Origin: Antedon mediterranea
Taxonomy: Eukaryota; Echinodermata; Crinoidea; Comatulida; Antedonidae
NCBI RefSeq assembly: GCF_964355755.1
Contig: NC_092675.1
Location: forward strand, 3,692,312 to 3,756,311
DNA: 64,000 bases
Direction of reading: 5' to 3'
Every line of letters starts with the position of its first letter. Position 1 is the first letter of the stretch. The notes under the pieces are model-generated. The model had not been told where the DNA came from, made no database searches, and saw nothing but the letters and a program-made list of their open reading frames with translations. Shown piece after piece: positions 12,841-23,167 of this stretch. The position numbers were made by a program, and so were the translations under genes.

Positions 12841-13282
12841 TTGCTCATTGTACTTATTATTCAGACATTAACAATGGTCATACATTTTTGGGTGGAGGTG
12901 GTTTTAACACTTTTGTTAGTTTACAGAAATCAATGTGCAAAGCAAACTCCACTACTACAGTATCAACAACCAACAAACATACCTCATCTTTTATCATCTA
13001 TTGACTCTTTCCTTCTTGATTTTTATCTTTAATTCTTTTTTTTTGTATATTTTATTCAAATTTTTTTGTTTATCATATCTGTTCTTTTTTTTTTCTGTTT
13101 ACTCACAGCTTTATACTTTATTTGTTTATAAAATTATATATTTATTTTAGTTAAGATCATGGGACTGCTGACTCTTGTAGTTACAGTAATCGTATTACTT
13201 TAGCAGTCCCTGACCAATTCATCTTTGTACATTGTATATTATGTTTTGTTGGTCAAATAAATAAATGAAATAAATGAAATTA
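12841..13282 (+). mobile_element. 3' end of a second retroelement (probable)
   Basis: The interval ends in an AAATAAATGA-type simple tail (13255-13280). Shortly before it is a perfect 9-bp stem GGGACTGCT (about 13161-13169) / AGCAGTCCC (13203-13211). A stem-loop followed by a short-repeat tail is usual at the 3' ends of CR1/L2-like LINEs and their SINEs. No protein motif is present, so the upstream limit is uncertain. Confidence 0.45.
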
Positions 13283-13458
13283 TTCATCATAATACATAAT
13301 AAATAAAACAATACAAATACTAATTCATACATTATTTTTGTCAGTTTTAATTTTTGTTGTATCATCTCTAAAATGTAGTAAGCATACTTATTCAATTATT
13401 TGTACATTATATCCAACTTAAATATTACAAAAGTGTTGAGTTTTAATGATATTTGTGT

Positions 13459-16400
13459 TTATACTAGTAGAACAGCATTGATACAGCCATCATTTTCAGG
13501 ATTGTTAGTAACTTGAGCATATTTACCTACAAAATACAAAGAAAATCTGTGATTACTATCTATAGTTTCAGTTTCAGTTTATTTACCATTTCAAATACTG
13601 TAAAGATAAACAATAAATGCTGGTATGAATTTCATATTGATATTCAAAACAGTTTAAACAAATCATGACTAATTTAAGAATAGGAATTTTCGATCTTGAA
13701 AACGAAAAGCGAAGATGGACAGGAATTGAAAGGGAAAAATGAATCTGTAATGTTTTAAAATGTAACAAGGTTGAAAATGAATATCACTTTGTTTAGTACG
13801 TCCATATTACAACGAAATTAGACACTCCTTTTTAAAACCTTATTATTTTAATCAACCAACAAATAAATAGTTTATTTTACTAATGAAAAACAAAAATAAA
13901 AAAGTAATCAATAACCTGGTAAGACTAATTATTTTGCTGTTACTACAGTACTACTGTACTTAAATTTTATAATATGTATTATTTTCTATTATATAACACC
14001 TAAATAAATTCCTGTTATTTGATTGGACAATTGTGGGTCACATGGCATGCAATAGTATGCACTATTAAACAATCGTTGGAATATGACCTTTCATCATTCA
14101 TCTCATGCCATTATTTGTACCATTACACTCATTCATTATTTGTATATTATTGTACTAGGGCCAGTGGCATACATTCTGAATAAATGAATGAATAACTATA
14201 AGAGCAAAGCTTGTTTACCGGTCACACATAGTGCAGTACTGAACAACATTAAGACAGGCAATTTCTTTAACATCGGTTGGTAGAAAAAACAAACAATTAA
14301 TTGGTGATGATGTTCTTTAGATGATTCCTAAATCCATCTTTTTAGGTTAATTGAATTTTTTAGGCACGTTCAGGACCAACAATACAAAAATAGTTATTAA
14401 AGCTGTTAGTGATTCATTAGGGTCGTTGCATTTCGTATCATTAATTTTCATATTATCCTGTATGTGGTAATTTTTTATTCGGCCTTGAATTCCATTAAGA
14501 ATATTACAAGTTTTCTTTAGGCTGTTTTGATTTTTATTTAGTTCTTCTGTGTAAAATATTTCTTTGCGTTTCTGAGTATTGAGGTGAGTATATTACAATA
14601 ACGAGTACATTTATTTTATTTGCAGTGGTTGGCGATCATATCTATTTTTTATAAAGTTTATTTTTACGATTTATAGATTTTAAAATTTTCTATACAGTAT
14701 TGAGATTTGAAACGCACCTGGTTGTATCCTTGCAATTTGATTGGTTAATTATGCATTTAGTGCCAACAACAAAATGAGCTTTGAACTATTACCTACTAAC
14801 ACACAGGTCAATTAACAAACTTTTAAAATAAAAATTACTTACCCCATACTACCTTTCCACCTTGGGTTACTAGACCTAATTCACTCACATTAACCTGTAA
14901 AAAAGAATATTATTAATTTAGTGTTCAAATGCACTTGCAATCCACAATAAAGCTTGGTTCCCACTAGAACGTAACGCAAGGACGTAAACACAACGCAAGC
15001 GTTTTAACCAATGACAAGCGAAGTTATAGACAGTTAGCAATCACAAGCGAATAAGCCATCGCTTGTGATTGGTCAATTCACTTGCGTTGCGTTACGTCCT
15101 TGCATTGCGTCGCTAGTGGGAACCACGCTTTAATAAATAGATACTGTATAATATAAAAATGAAATAGTTAACTATGGTCATTATTGGGCTCGAATCTAAC
15201 CACTAGCCATCAGTGCAAAAGCTTGGTGGTCTAGATGTATAAACGCCAGGCTAGTTATCTGGAGGTCGTGGGTTCGAGTCCCACCCGAGAACTACTTGCA
15301 AATTTTTTCGCAAGTATTCTCAAATATTATTAGTATGAAGTACAAATTATGTCAGAGTAGGGCAAAACATCTGACTAATTACCCAACTCCCTGACGCAAA
15401 GCTACTCCACAGTAGTTTAATACAATTACAACCCTATGGTCATTATCTCAATCAAATATTTATCAATTATAAAATACCTCAACAACTGTTCCTTTGGTAA
15501 TTACACCGAGTGATGTGTACATTGGTGAAGTTGGGTTTTTCTTGACACCAATAATAGGAAGATGAAATGTTGCTTTAAGCTCTGGGTGGGTCACATGTGC
15601 TTTCTTGAAACGTAGTGCCTTAACGATAGAAACAATGATAAACAGTTTAATGGTGCAAAACAGACTTTTAAAATACCAAAAAAGTAATGTTTAATAATAA
15701 TATCGAGGCTTTGTAGTCTCATACAGTAGAACTACCCCCAACAAAGTGTCCCCTTAATAGAAGTGTCTTTTGTGAGGGCATGTGCCGCAGTATGTTGGAC
15801 TACTGATCGTGAGATTGAGGTTTGAATCCAACTCTCGCCGCATTGCTTGTATCCTTAGTTAAGATACTTACGTTTGCCTCTCTCCACCTTGGTGTATAAA
15901 TGGGTACCGGTTAGACCAAGACACAACTTTGCGCTGATTACTAGCTGCATTATGGGAGTATGTTTCCCTATGTATTTGATCCAAAAAAATGACTGGGGTA
16001 ATAATGTTCAGCGCTTTATAAATCCAGGATGTTATTATTATTATTATTTTAAAAGGGGATGGGTGTAAAACATATATTGCCCTTTGTTTGTTTACAGGAA
16101 AATGTCACCTTAATAGTGGTATCCTAAAAGAGGAGTTCTACTGTATTTCATCTCATTATAAGGTTTAAATAGTGGTATTGTTTATACCATGAGAAAAATA
16201 CTGGTATTGAGAAAACTACATGACCACAAACTATTCTACAGTGCTACAACCAAACCTAATTCACAAGTAGTATACTGCTCCTAAATAAACATCTGAAGAA
16301 AGTTCTCGTGAAATGATCACTCAAACTGTCAGTCAGGTCAATTATTAATTTTGGTTTGTCAAAATAGAATTTTATAATATCTTACCATTGGTCTGATAAA

Positions 16401-18800
16401 TCTTTCAAATTTTGGAGGTTTCCTTGTAAATCCTTCTCCAACATACGTAACCTTTGTGACCATTCTTTTCCATGCTTTTTCTGGAGATCAGATTTATAGA
16501 AGTGTTCAAAAAGGTTTTTTAATGTAAACAAATATTACATGCAAGTTGAAAAAGAATTATAACTGTGTACTTTCCCTAAAATATGGCTTTACCTTGTACA
16601 ATTTATATATTTTCTTTATACTTATATTAATAACTTTTTTGCTATACATATTACAAGGGTGGGTGGGTTATGTCTTTATTTATGTAAATTGTGAATATAT
16701 ATGTATATTTATAAATATTTATGTTTCTTCAATATTATTATGTGTATGTTATTGTTAGTGTTTTTATTGTAAAGGTAGTACAAGGTTTTTTTCAGGCTCT
16801 GCCTTAGTTGTACGTCCTCCATCTTAATTTGTATTTTATGTTTATGATGGAGATAAAGATTGATTGAACTGAGGATGTCTGAACATCAGCCTTAGCATTT
16901 CAAAGTTGAAAAAACTCAGAAATAAGCCCTTTGGCACCTCACAAATACAGTCAATTTACACGTCTGAAAACGCCAGCAATAAGGCCTCTTTACACCTCTG
17001 TAAACCCCAGAAATAAGGCCTCTTTACACCTCGGTAAACCCCAGAAATACACCTCCGTAAACAATTGTACTTACTACTTCTTTTCCCAGTTCTGATAACT
17101 TTAAAAACTTCATTTTCTCCAACTCCTCTGACTTTTGGAATTGGTACATCCCATTTACCAGCTTTTTCTTTCCTTTTTTGTTTGATCATATTCGATAAAA
17201 CCTTGGCCCTTGTTTGTCCTTCTCGGTCCAATAAATAAGCTGGAACAGCGCCCTCTGGTACCTCATCATTTGTTTTCTTCTTTGTTTTGCGTTCTTCGTG
17301 CATTTTAATTCTGAAAATATAATGTTATGTCAGAAAATGTAAATTTAATAATCAAAAGCACTTTTTAAACAAGTAAGTATCAACAATATTGTTTATTAAT
17401 TACAGTATAAAAATGACAAAGTCTAAAGCAATGCTAGTGTATAAATAAATCCATAAATCTAAATTATCCATTGTTAATTCAAGCTAAGTAAAAACTCAAA
17501 TTTATTACCAAGGCCCCTGGAACTATATTCGGTCATATACAGTAATATTATTGTAATAAAATTTTGTATACAGTAGTTTTGGGGTTTTTTAAGAATACAT
17601 TATTTCAATATGAAAAAAACTATTTTTATGGAATATGTAAATATTTCACTCTCATCCTCAACTTACGTTTTCTTCATTTGTATTTTTTCTGAGTGTCTCT
17701 TCTTATTGTACATCTTTGCTCTACAAAAAAACAAAAAATGGATTGATAAGAATTGAAATTATTAAGGAGGGGAAAATACTTATACTGTATAAAATAAATA
17801 CAAAGTATGGGCAGCCAAAATGAGCAAAATATAAATGTTGCATAAACATACATATTCAATTTATACAGACATTATTGTTGTCAGAAAGACTTTAACATGA
17901 AAAATGATACCAACTGCACATCAAGTCATTATATTAGCAAAGTATCATTAAAAACCAGACTTACTTTATACCAGTTAGCATTTTGGCTTTGTGCGCTCTC
18001 TCATGCGGTTCACGGGCTTCTTTTTTCCTCCTTTTTAATAAAAAAATTCACAAAATATGCAATTGTTAGTTAAACAATAATAATATTATTAACATCTTTA
18101 AACACTTTATGAGAACACAGACATCATCATGTAGCTGCATAAAAATGCTAAAATTCACCAGAAGATTTATTTTGATGCAAATTATTAAAGTTTTATCTAA
18201 ATCGTCAATGTTATTTATAATTTATTTATTGTTAAACTCTTTCTTAACTCTTGACCGTAATACTTAATAGAATAAATTTGGTAAATTTACTTACTTTTTT
18301 TCATGGTAGTCCAGGCGATAACCATGCCTCTTCCGGTGAAGTTCTATGTGTTCGTTTTGCGGCTATTAAATTTAAAAAAAATTTAATTTTTAGACGGAAA
18401 GTCAACTGTGTTTATAGAAAATAATAAATTAGATGCAGTCATATCAATATTATTAATAAAAACATAGATTTTGTAGGAATTAATATTTACCAGAATTATG
18501 TAATATGTTAATCTAGTACCAGTAGTTAAAAAGCAAAAAATCATTGAAAAAATAAGTAAAATGATACTATTTCAACATTTTCTAAGCTAGGCCTATGGTC
18601 CTCCTCCTAGCTAGACGCTGCCCCATCGTGATGTGGTGGTATACAATAAGTACGGTACGGTACGACGGGATAGCCTACTAGGCCTAGCCTACTACATATT
18701 TTATTGTACAACATTGTTGGATATCAAAAGGGCATCCGATATTTAAGACTTAAAACATAAAGTAAATTAATTCCTAAATTATTTGAATTATTCATACCAT
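13459..18800 (-). CDS. NSA2: Ribosome biogenesis protein NSA2
   Basis: The nine coding exons add to exactly 260 codons, as I recall the length of human NSA2: 18798-18800 (ATG only), 18295-18362, 17965-18030, 17667-17720, 17075-17310, 16386-16480, 15478-15618, 14843-14894 and 13459-13526 with the stop. All junctions have GT-AG ends and matching phases. Diagnostic blocks: [20 protein letters not shown], the basic coiled region, [64 protein letters not shown] and a C-terminal [12 protein letters not shown]2 is a nucleolar assembly factor of pre-60S particles, needed for 27S pre-rRNA processing. The C-terminal half resembles the ribosomal protein eS8 fold. The initiator ATG is the last codon of exon 1, directly followed by the intron. 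The gene starts about 0.8 kb from the divergently transcribed C19orf25 homologue. Introns hold a MITE, two SINEs and a 35-bp tandem repeat. No breaks are seen. Confidence 0.96.
14947..15133. mobile_element. Palindromic MITE, copy 1
   Basis: The ends are near-perfect inverted repeats: AAAGCTTGGTTCCCACTAG on the left and CTAGTGGGAACCACGCTTT on the right. The next roughly 35 bases (AACGCAAGGACGTA-like) also pair, so the whole element folds back. Related copies: 53751-53917, 61960-62116 and, diverged, 35943-36075. It lies in an NSA2 intron. Confidence 0.85.
15187..15440 (+). mobile_element. tRNA-derived SINE (family 1)
   Basis: Pol III box A-like TGGTGGTCTAGATGTA and box B GGTTCGAGTCCC lie about 40 bases apart. 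Downstream are CAAATTATGTCAGAGTAGGG and CAAAGCTACTCCACAG, shared with the reverse-oriented copies at 43850-44275. The head is tRNA-like but cannot form an intact tRNA, so this is a SINE and not a tRNA gene. Confidence 0.8.
15780..16050 (+). mobile_element. tRNA-derived SINE (family 2)
   Basis: A tRNA-like head with box B GGTTTGAATCC is followed by a conserved body (GGGTACCGGTTAGACC, ATTATGGGAGTATGTTTCCC, ATGACTGGGGTAATAATGTT, CAGCGCTTTATAAATCC) and a TTA simple-repeat tail. The same body appears reversed at 59585-59770. Confidence 0.8.
16960..17063. repeat. 35-bp tandem repeat in an NSA2 intron
   Basis: About two and a half units of AAGGCCTCTTTACACCTC-GTAAACCCCAGAAAT. They lie just downstream, in the direction of transcription, of the donor of the exon at 17075-17310. 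Confidence 0.8.
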
Positions 18801-18804
18801 TTTG

Positions 18805-19130
18805 AAATGATTCACAAATTACAAAACTTGACAAAATAATTAGTGTTTACTCAACGCGATGCAATTTTCGCAACGCATGAGATTTTAAAGGCCGACCACT
18901 GGTTTGCGATAAAACTGAAACCAGATCCTGAAACCATACGATATATCGTGCCATACCGTATTTTTCCCATATTTTTGGTATACGCCGTTGTCGTCGTCGT
19001 CGGTGGTCGATCGTCGTGTACTCTTCCGACGACCATCAAGCTAAAATCCTGTCGCGAGAGAATACAGGCTTGGCCTAGGCCTAGTATAATAATGTAGGCC
19101 CTAGCTCTTTCAATTTCGAGTTTCTAAATA
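18805..19130. promoter_or_regulatory. Shared divergent promoter interval (NSA2 / C19orf25)
   Basis: NSA2 exon 1 ends with ATG at 18798 on the minus strand. The C19orf25 coding exon starts at 19603 on the plus strand, after a 3' splice site at 19552-19553, which implies an upstream 5'-UTR exon. The interval is locally richer in CpG (GTCGTCGTCGTCGGTGGTCG near 18988-19007) and has no clear TATA box, as is usual for housekeeping bidirectional promoters. Transcription start sites are not identified. Confidence 0.5.
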
Positions 19131-19197
19131 CAAATAATACATTGTTTAGCGAGATTTTGTGTTTCCATGGCTTTAGCTTATTATTGCAATAATACTA

Positions 19198-19425
19198 TTG
19201 TTAGGCTAGGCCTAGTCTAGTTTTGTTAGTAAAGTAGGCCTCTAGGGCTAGGCCTACTACTCTCGCTAGGGATGCCCTCGCTAGTAGGCCTCTAGACTAT
19301 AGGAGAGGCTCTAGCCTAGGCATAGAGAGGCCTATGCTTAAAGGCCTAGAGTAGTAGCTACCTAGCCCTAGCTAGGCTAGTATTAGTACTACAGAGTAGT
19401 AACCCTACTAGGCCTAGACTGCATT
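19198..19425. repeat. Cluster of AGGCCTAG-type palindromic words
   Basis: Dense runs of TAGGCCTAG, GCTAGGCTAG, AGGCCTCTAG and CTAGCCTAG fill about 230 bp in the predicted first intron of the C19orf25 homologue. A similar cluster lies at 56530-56615. The word TAGGCCTA is scattered through the entire window. Confidence 0.7.
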
Positions 19426-19602
19426 TGTTTGAACCATTTAAAGACAAATACTTATTAATCCAATCAGGCCTATAGTATTATTATTTAATCATATTTTTTA
19501 CCTGACATTATTGTTTGCTGTAAATTAAATTTAAATGTTTTTCTTTTTAACAGGAATTAAAAAGCTTAATTAACAAGTTACAGGTTGGATTAAATTGTGA
19601 TA

Positions 19603-20773
19603 ATGGCGCACACTTCCAAAGACCAGCAGATAGCATTACCAGAAAGACCAAAGCCACCATCCACAGAGGAAATGCTGGAGGATCTGCAAACAGCAGATGA
19701 CAGAGACGTTGCCTTCACAGTACTTCAGAATCTTGTTAATGATATGGATGATGATGTTAGAGGAAAAGGTACTGTACAATACAGGTTTCAAAAAGATTGC
19801 ATCCAGGGGAGGATCCAGGATTTTTTTTATGGGGGTGCCCTAACAATTGTAATATGCAGTAGGCCTATAGACGGTCAAAAATAGATTACAAGAAGTAGTT
19901 CATAATGTAATTTTTTGAAGGTGGGGGAGCAGGGAGCATGTGACTAAAACCTATACCCTAGTGGTCATATTCATCATTCACACTAAGGCTAAGAGAAACA
20001 CTTATACCAAAATTGTTTTAAGTTCACTTGTAGAGTTTCTTGATTTGTCTCCAAATATTTGTTTGCTTCAAAAAATTTTTTTACTTTGTTATATTCTTTA
20101 TAATTAACAATTTCTTGTTAATTCTGGAAGATTTAATTGATGTTTCTGTTAGTTGTTTTAAAATGTTGTATTTGTTAATCTGAGGCGCCTTGAAGCTAAG
20201 GTGGTTCCATCTTGTAAGGCGCCTCTGTGTAATATACTGAATAAAAAAAAAATTATAAAAAAAAATAAAATAAAAATTTATCTAAGTGAATACAATTTAA
20301 GTGAAATATTTAATGGAAATATCTCACTTAAGTGTGATTGGTTAATATGGCTACTGGATCTTCTATTGGCCCTAAAGACAATCGGTACTTGATAGATGGA
20401 TGTATTTGAATTTAAAATTTTGGTTTATTAATGAAAACAAAAATGTTTTTTTTTTATCACATTTATTGTTAATTAGCATGATGTACCTAATGTATTAAAT
20501 AAATATTTCTCTTTTTTTCTAGGGGCAGCAACTAATAATAAGAAGCTTAACAAGAACTTAGAAGAAACTCATGCATCTATAATAAATGAAAATACAAATG
20601 AAAACACTGACATTTCAAAAGAATATAACAAAGTTAAAAAATATTTAGAAGCAAACGAATATTTGGAGACAAATCAAGAAACTTTACAAGTGAACTTAAA
20701 TAAATTGATGTCGGCTAAAGTTGAAATAGAGAATGTTATGAAGCAATTGCAAGAAGAGCTTGGAGGCAGTTAA
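19603..20773 (+). CDS. C19orf25: C19orf25 (UPF0449) homologue
   Basis: There are two coding exons: 19603-19768 (donor GTACTG) and 20523-20773 (acceptor after a T-rich tract). They encode 138 residues. The N-terminus has ALPERPKPPSTEEMLEDL followed by DVAFTVL. This matches the LPTRP-PPTVEQILEDV ... PVFTIL signature I recall for human C19orf25, a UPF0449 protein of unknown function. The C-terminal exon is a predicted coiled coil (about residues 75-135: EYNKVKKYLEANEYLETNQE and the following heptads), ending LQEELGGS. The length is close to the human protein. The start is the ATG 49 bases after a good 3' splice site at 19552-19553, so the 5'-UTR is spliced. The gene is divergent from NSA2. Its intron holds a transposon-like fragment and the 3' end of a retroelement. 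A biochemical role is not known. Confidence 0.88.
19798..19860. mobile_element. Transposon end fragment in the C19orf25 intron
   Basis: CCAGGGGAGGATCCAGG followed by a T-run and ATGGGGGTGCCC resembles the G-rich ends of hAT-like elements such as that at 49499. It reads through the exon-1 frame beyond the donor and is not coding. Confidence 0.4.
20182..20262 (+). mobile_element. Retroelement 3' end with 10-bp stem
   Basis: GAGGCGCCTT and AAGGCGCCTC form a perfect stem around a loop of about 24 nt. An A-rich tail follows (AATAAAAAAAAAATT). The layout resembles the 3' ends of LINEs and SINEs. No coding part remains. Confidence 0.5.
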
Positions 20774-23110
20774 AAGTGTAAAAGAAGGTTGTTTTCATCC
20801 ATCTGCCGCATCTATTTTAACAAATTTATTTTTATTTGAACCATATTTAATGAGGTCGATCCATTCAGCAATTGCTGATCATTTGGGACCCTCAGAACAG
20901 ATACAATACACAAAATGCAACAAAAACAGAAAAGTTAAGGGAAAAAAAGCCTATAAATAAAATAAATTACATGAGAATTAAAAATCTGAATAAGATTTGG
21001 AATATAGAAAATAACTGATATGTTAAATTAAGCAAAAATAAGAAATATAAATACTATTTAGGTCTAATATTTTACAATTTAAAGTCTGGAAAAGGATTAC
21101 ATAGTTTGGAGAAAAGTCAAAAGTCAAGTTTTGAATGAGGAAAAGGATATTGAATTGCGGATAGATAGAGGAAGATCATAGTAGAAATGAAGGGCCTTGT
21201 AGCTAAAGGCTAGAAAGGCAGCGATACCATTAAGAAACTTTGCCAGACAACTGAAACTGATCTAGGCTAATTCTCTCCAACTCCACGTCTTGTTGAGTAA
21301 ATAATAATATTTAAAAAAAGAACTTATGTGTTCATAACAAGATACATTGAGTCTGATTATCATTTTAGCGATGCAACTTATTCGTTGCTTGGTGCATTGT
21401 TATTTGTTACATTATGAAGACATTCTGTAATACAATGTCTAATGTCTGGAGATAATTTAAAACGAAAAAAATATCGAATATACAATATATATTAAAAGAA
21501 ATGAAAATAAAGCTGTAAGAAATATGTAAAATAAGAAAACAGCTTAATAAAGACATTCAGTAATAAATTATACAAAATTAACATTATTAGAGTATTTTTT
21601 ACTATTTTTAGGTTATTCTATAATTGGACATTATGATATGTTTAAACCTTTTCTCAAATTTTATGTTGAGCTTTGGTGAATAATGGTATTTGTCTGGTGA
21701 GCTAAATGCTATTAATCTATGCATAGATTGATTAAAGCTCTGTCTACTCTGTCTAACTAGTTTGACAAGGTGTGATGTGCCCAATTATGGTAGTGATATG
21801 CCCAAATATGGTAAGGGTATGACATCATCATGTCCGATATAATGGGCTCATTACATTTTTTGTCACATAAAGTTTGATAGTGTAAACAGAGCTTTAGACA
21901 ATCATGTATCAAATTTGCAGTAACTGTAGTCCGCTTCAACCTGTGCATTGTCAAATAAAAGGAAAGCTCATGTAATCGCCTTAGAACATATGGCTCTGGA
22001 TCTGCCACCATATGTATGAGTGACGTCATCATGGTGCCTAAGATAAATTGAATAAAATGCTTTGTTCATTATCACATCTTACTCTCGTTTTAACCCCACC
22101 ATCAAAGGCGGTGATTATCTTTTCTTAAGTCAGGAACTTATGTTACTTAAGTAGCTCTTAGTTTGGTCATGTTTCACAAATAGCAGCGGAAATAGATAAT
22201 ATCTCTCGCATATTTAATTTCATTTGATCGTGGTACTTCAAATAACAATGCGTCATGATATTCACAATATGATAGAAAACCACCAAACATTATTTATACG
22301 TAGAGAGGCATCAAAACATCACCAAATGGACTTTAAACTACACCATCGCCAACTATCTCCATTTATTCGTTTATTTATTTTCAACAATATTCAACGAGGG
22401 CATGGTTCATGGTTCATGGTCCATGGTTCATGGTTCATGGTTCATGGTTGGTTTATGGTTCATGGTTCATGGTTCGTTGTTGGTTCATGGTTCATGGTTC
22501 ATGGTTCATTGTTGGTTCATGGTTCATGGTTCGTTGTTGGTTCATGGTTCATGGTCCATCCAGCCGAATCTGATAAATTAGAACTAAATAAAATAATGGA
22601 AGAATAATTAGAATCAAAGAGAAATCAATTAAAACATTGACAAAACTGAATTTAATTAAATAGAGATTTACATAATAATTTTCAATTGAATTGAGAAAAA
22701 TACTACTTTTGTGTTTGTTTTTTTAAAACACTAATCGGCAAAATATCTTCTTCTTTCCTAGACTCCTGGTCTAGGGCATTTATTTGTACAGCTTATTTGT
22801 GCTAAATATCAAATTTATCAATAATTATTCCACAATTCTGACTGTTCTATGACGTCAACAGAGATTGTTGGGTGCTATCTATTTCTATAATATTTTTTTT
22901 AATGAATTTCTTTGCGGATGTTACTGATCTCGATATTATATAAGACCCTTTACCTGTATAAACTATAATGTCTAGGTCCTTCTACTAAGTACCGTACTTG
23001 TATCTTTTTATTTATGTAATAATAATCTTTTATTACAAACTCCTTTAATTATGTTGAGCACATGCAAAGATGAGACACTTGAAGACGTCTTTGTGTACCT
23101 CACTGTTATT
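20774..23110. other. Gene-free interval
   Basis: This is the 3' flank of the C19orf25 homologue and the 5' flank of the cystine-knot gene. Only a heptamer minisatellite (22400-22558) and a pair of CCCAAATATGG/TGATATGCCCAA words near 21775-21815 (also at 59815-59830 and 60130-60165) are noted. No conserved exon is seen. Confidence 0.55.
22400..22558. repeat. Heptamer minisatellite (TTCATGG)n
   Basis: About 22 imperfect copies of TTCATGG, with a TTCGTTGTTGG variant recurring as a higher-order unit. Its translation gives an artefactual HGSWFMV repeat. Confidence 0.95.
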
Positions 23111-23114
23111 TTTG

Positions 23115-23121
23115 TATAAAT
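23115..23121 (+). promoter_or_regulatory. Putative TATA box of the cystine-knot gene
   Basis: TATAAAT lies 53 bases upstream of the first ATG (23168). A start site about 30 bases downstream would give a leader of roughly 20 nt. Inference from spacing only. Confidence 0.45.
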
Positions 23122-23167
23122 TGCTTGGTCACCAGCCAAGTTGTATTATTACTCTTCAGGACAGACC

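Noticed and set aside
15220-15295. Possible tRNA gene
   Set aside because: A and B boxes are present but the arms do not pair as a tRNA and the body matches other SINE copies.
16546-16758. Hydrophobic 70-codon open frame
   Set aside because: Intron sequence of NSA2, A/T-rich, antisense to the gene; membrane-like composition follows from base composition.
22224-22607. 127-codon open frame with HGSWFMV repeats
   Set aside because: It is the translation of a heptamer minisatellite.
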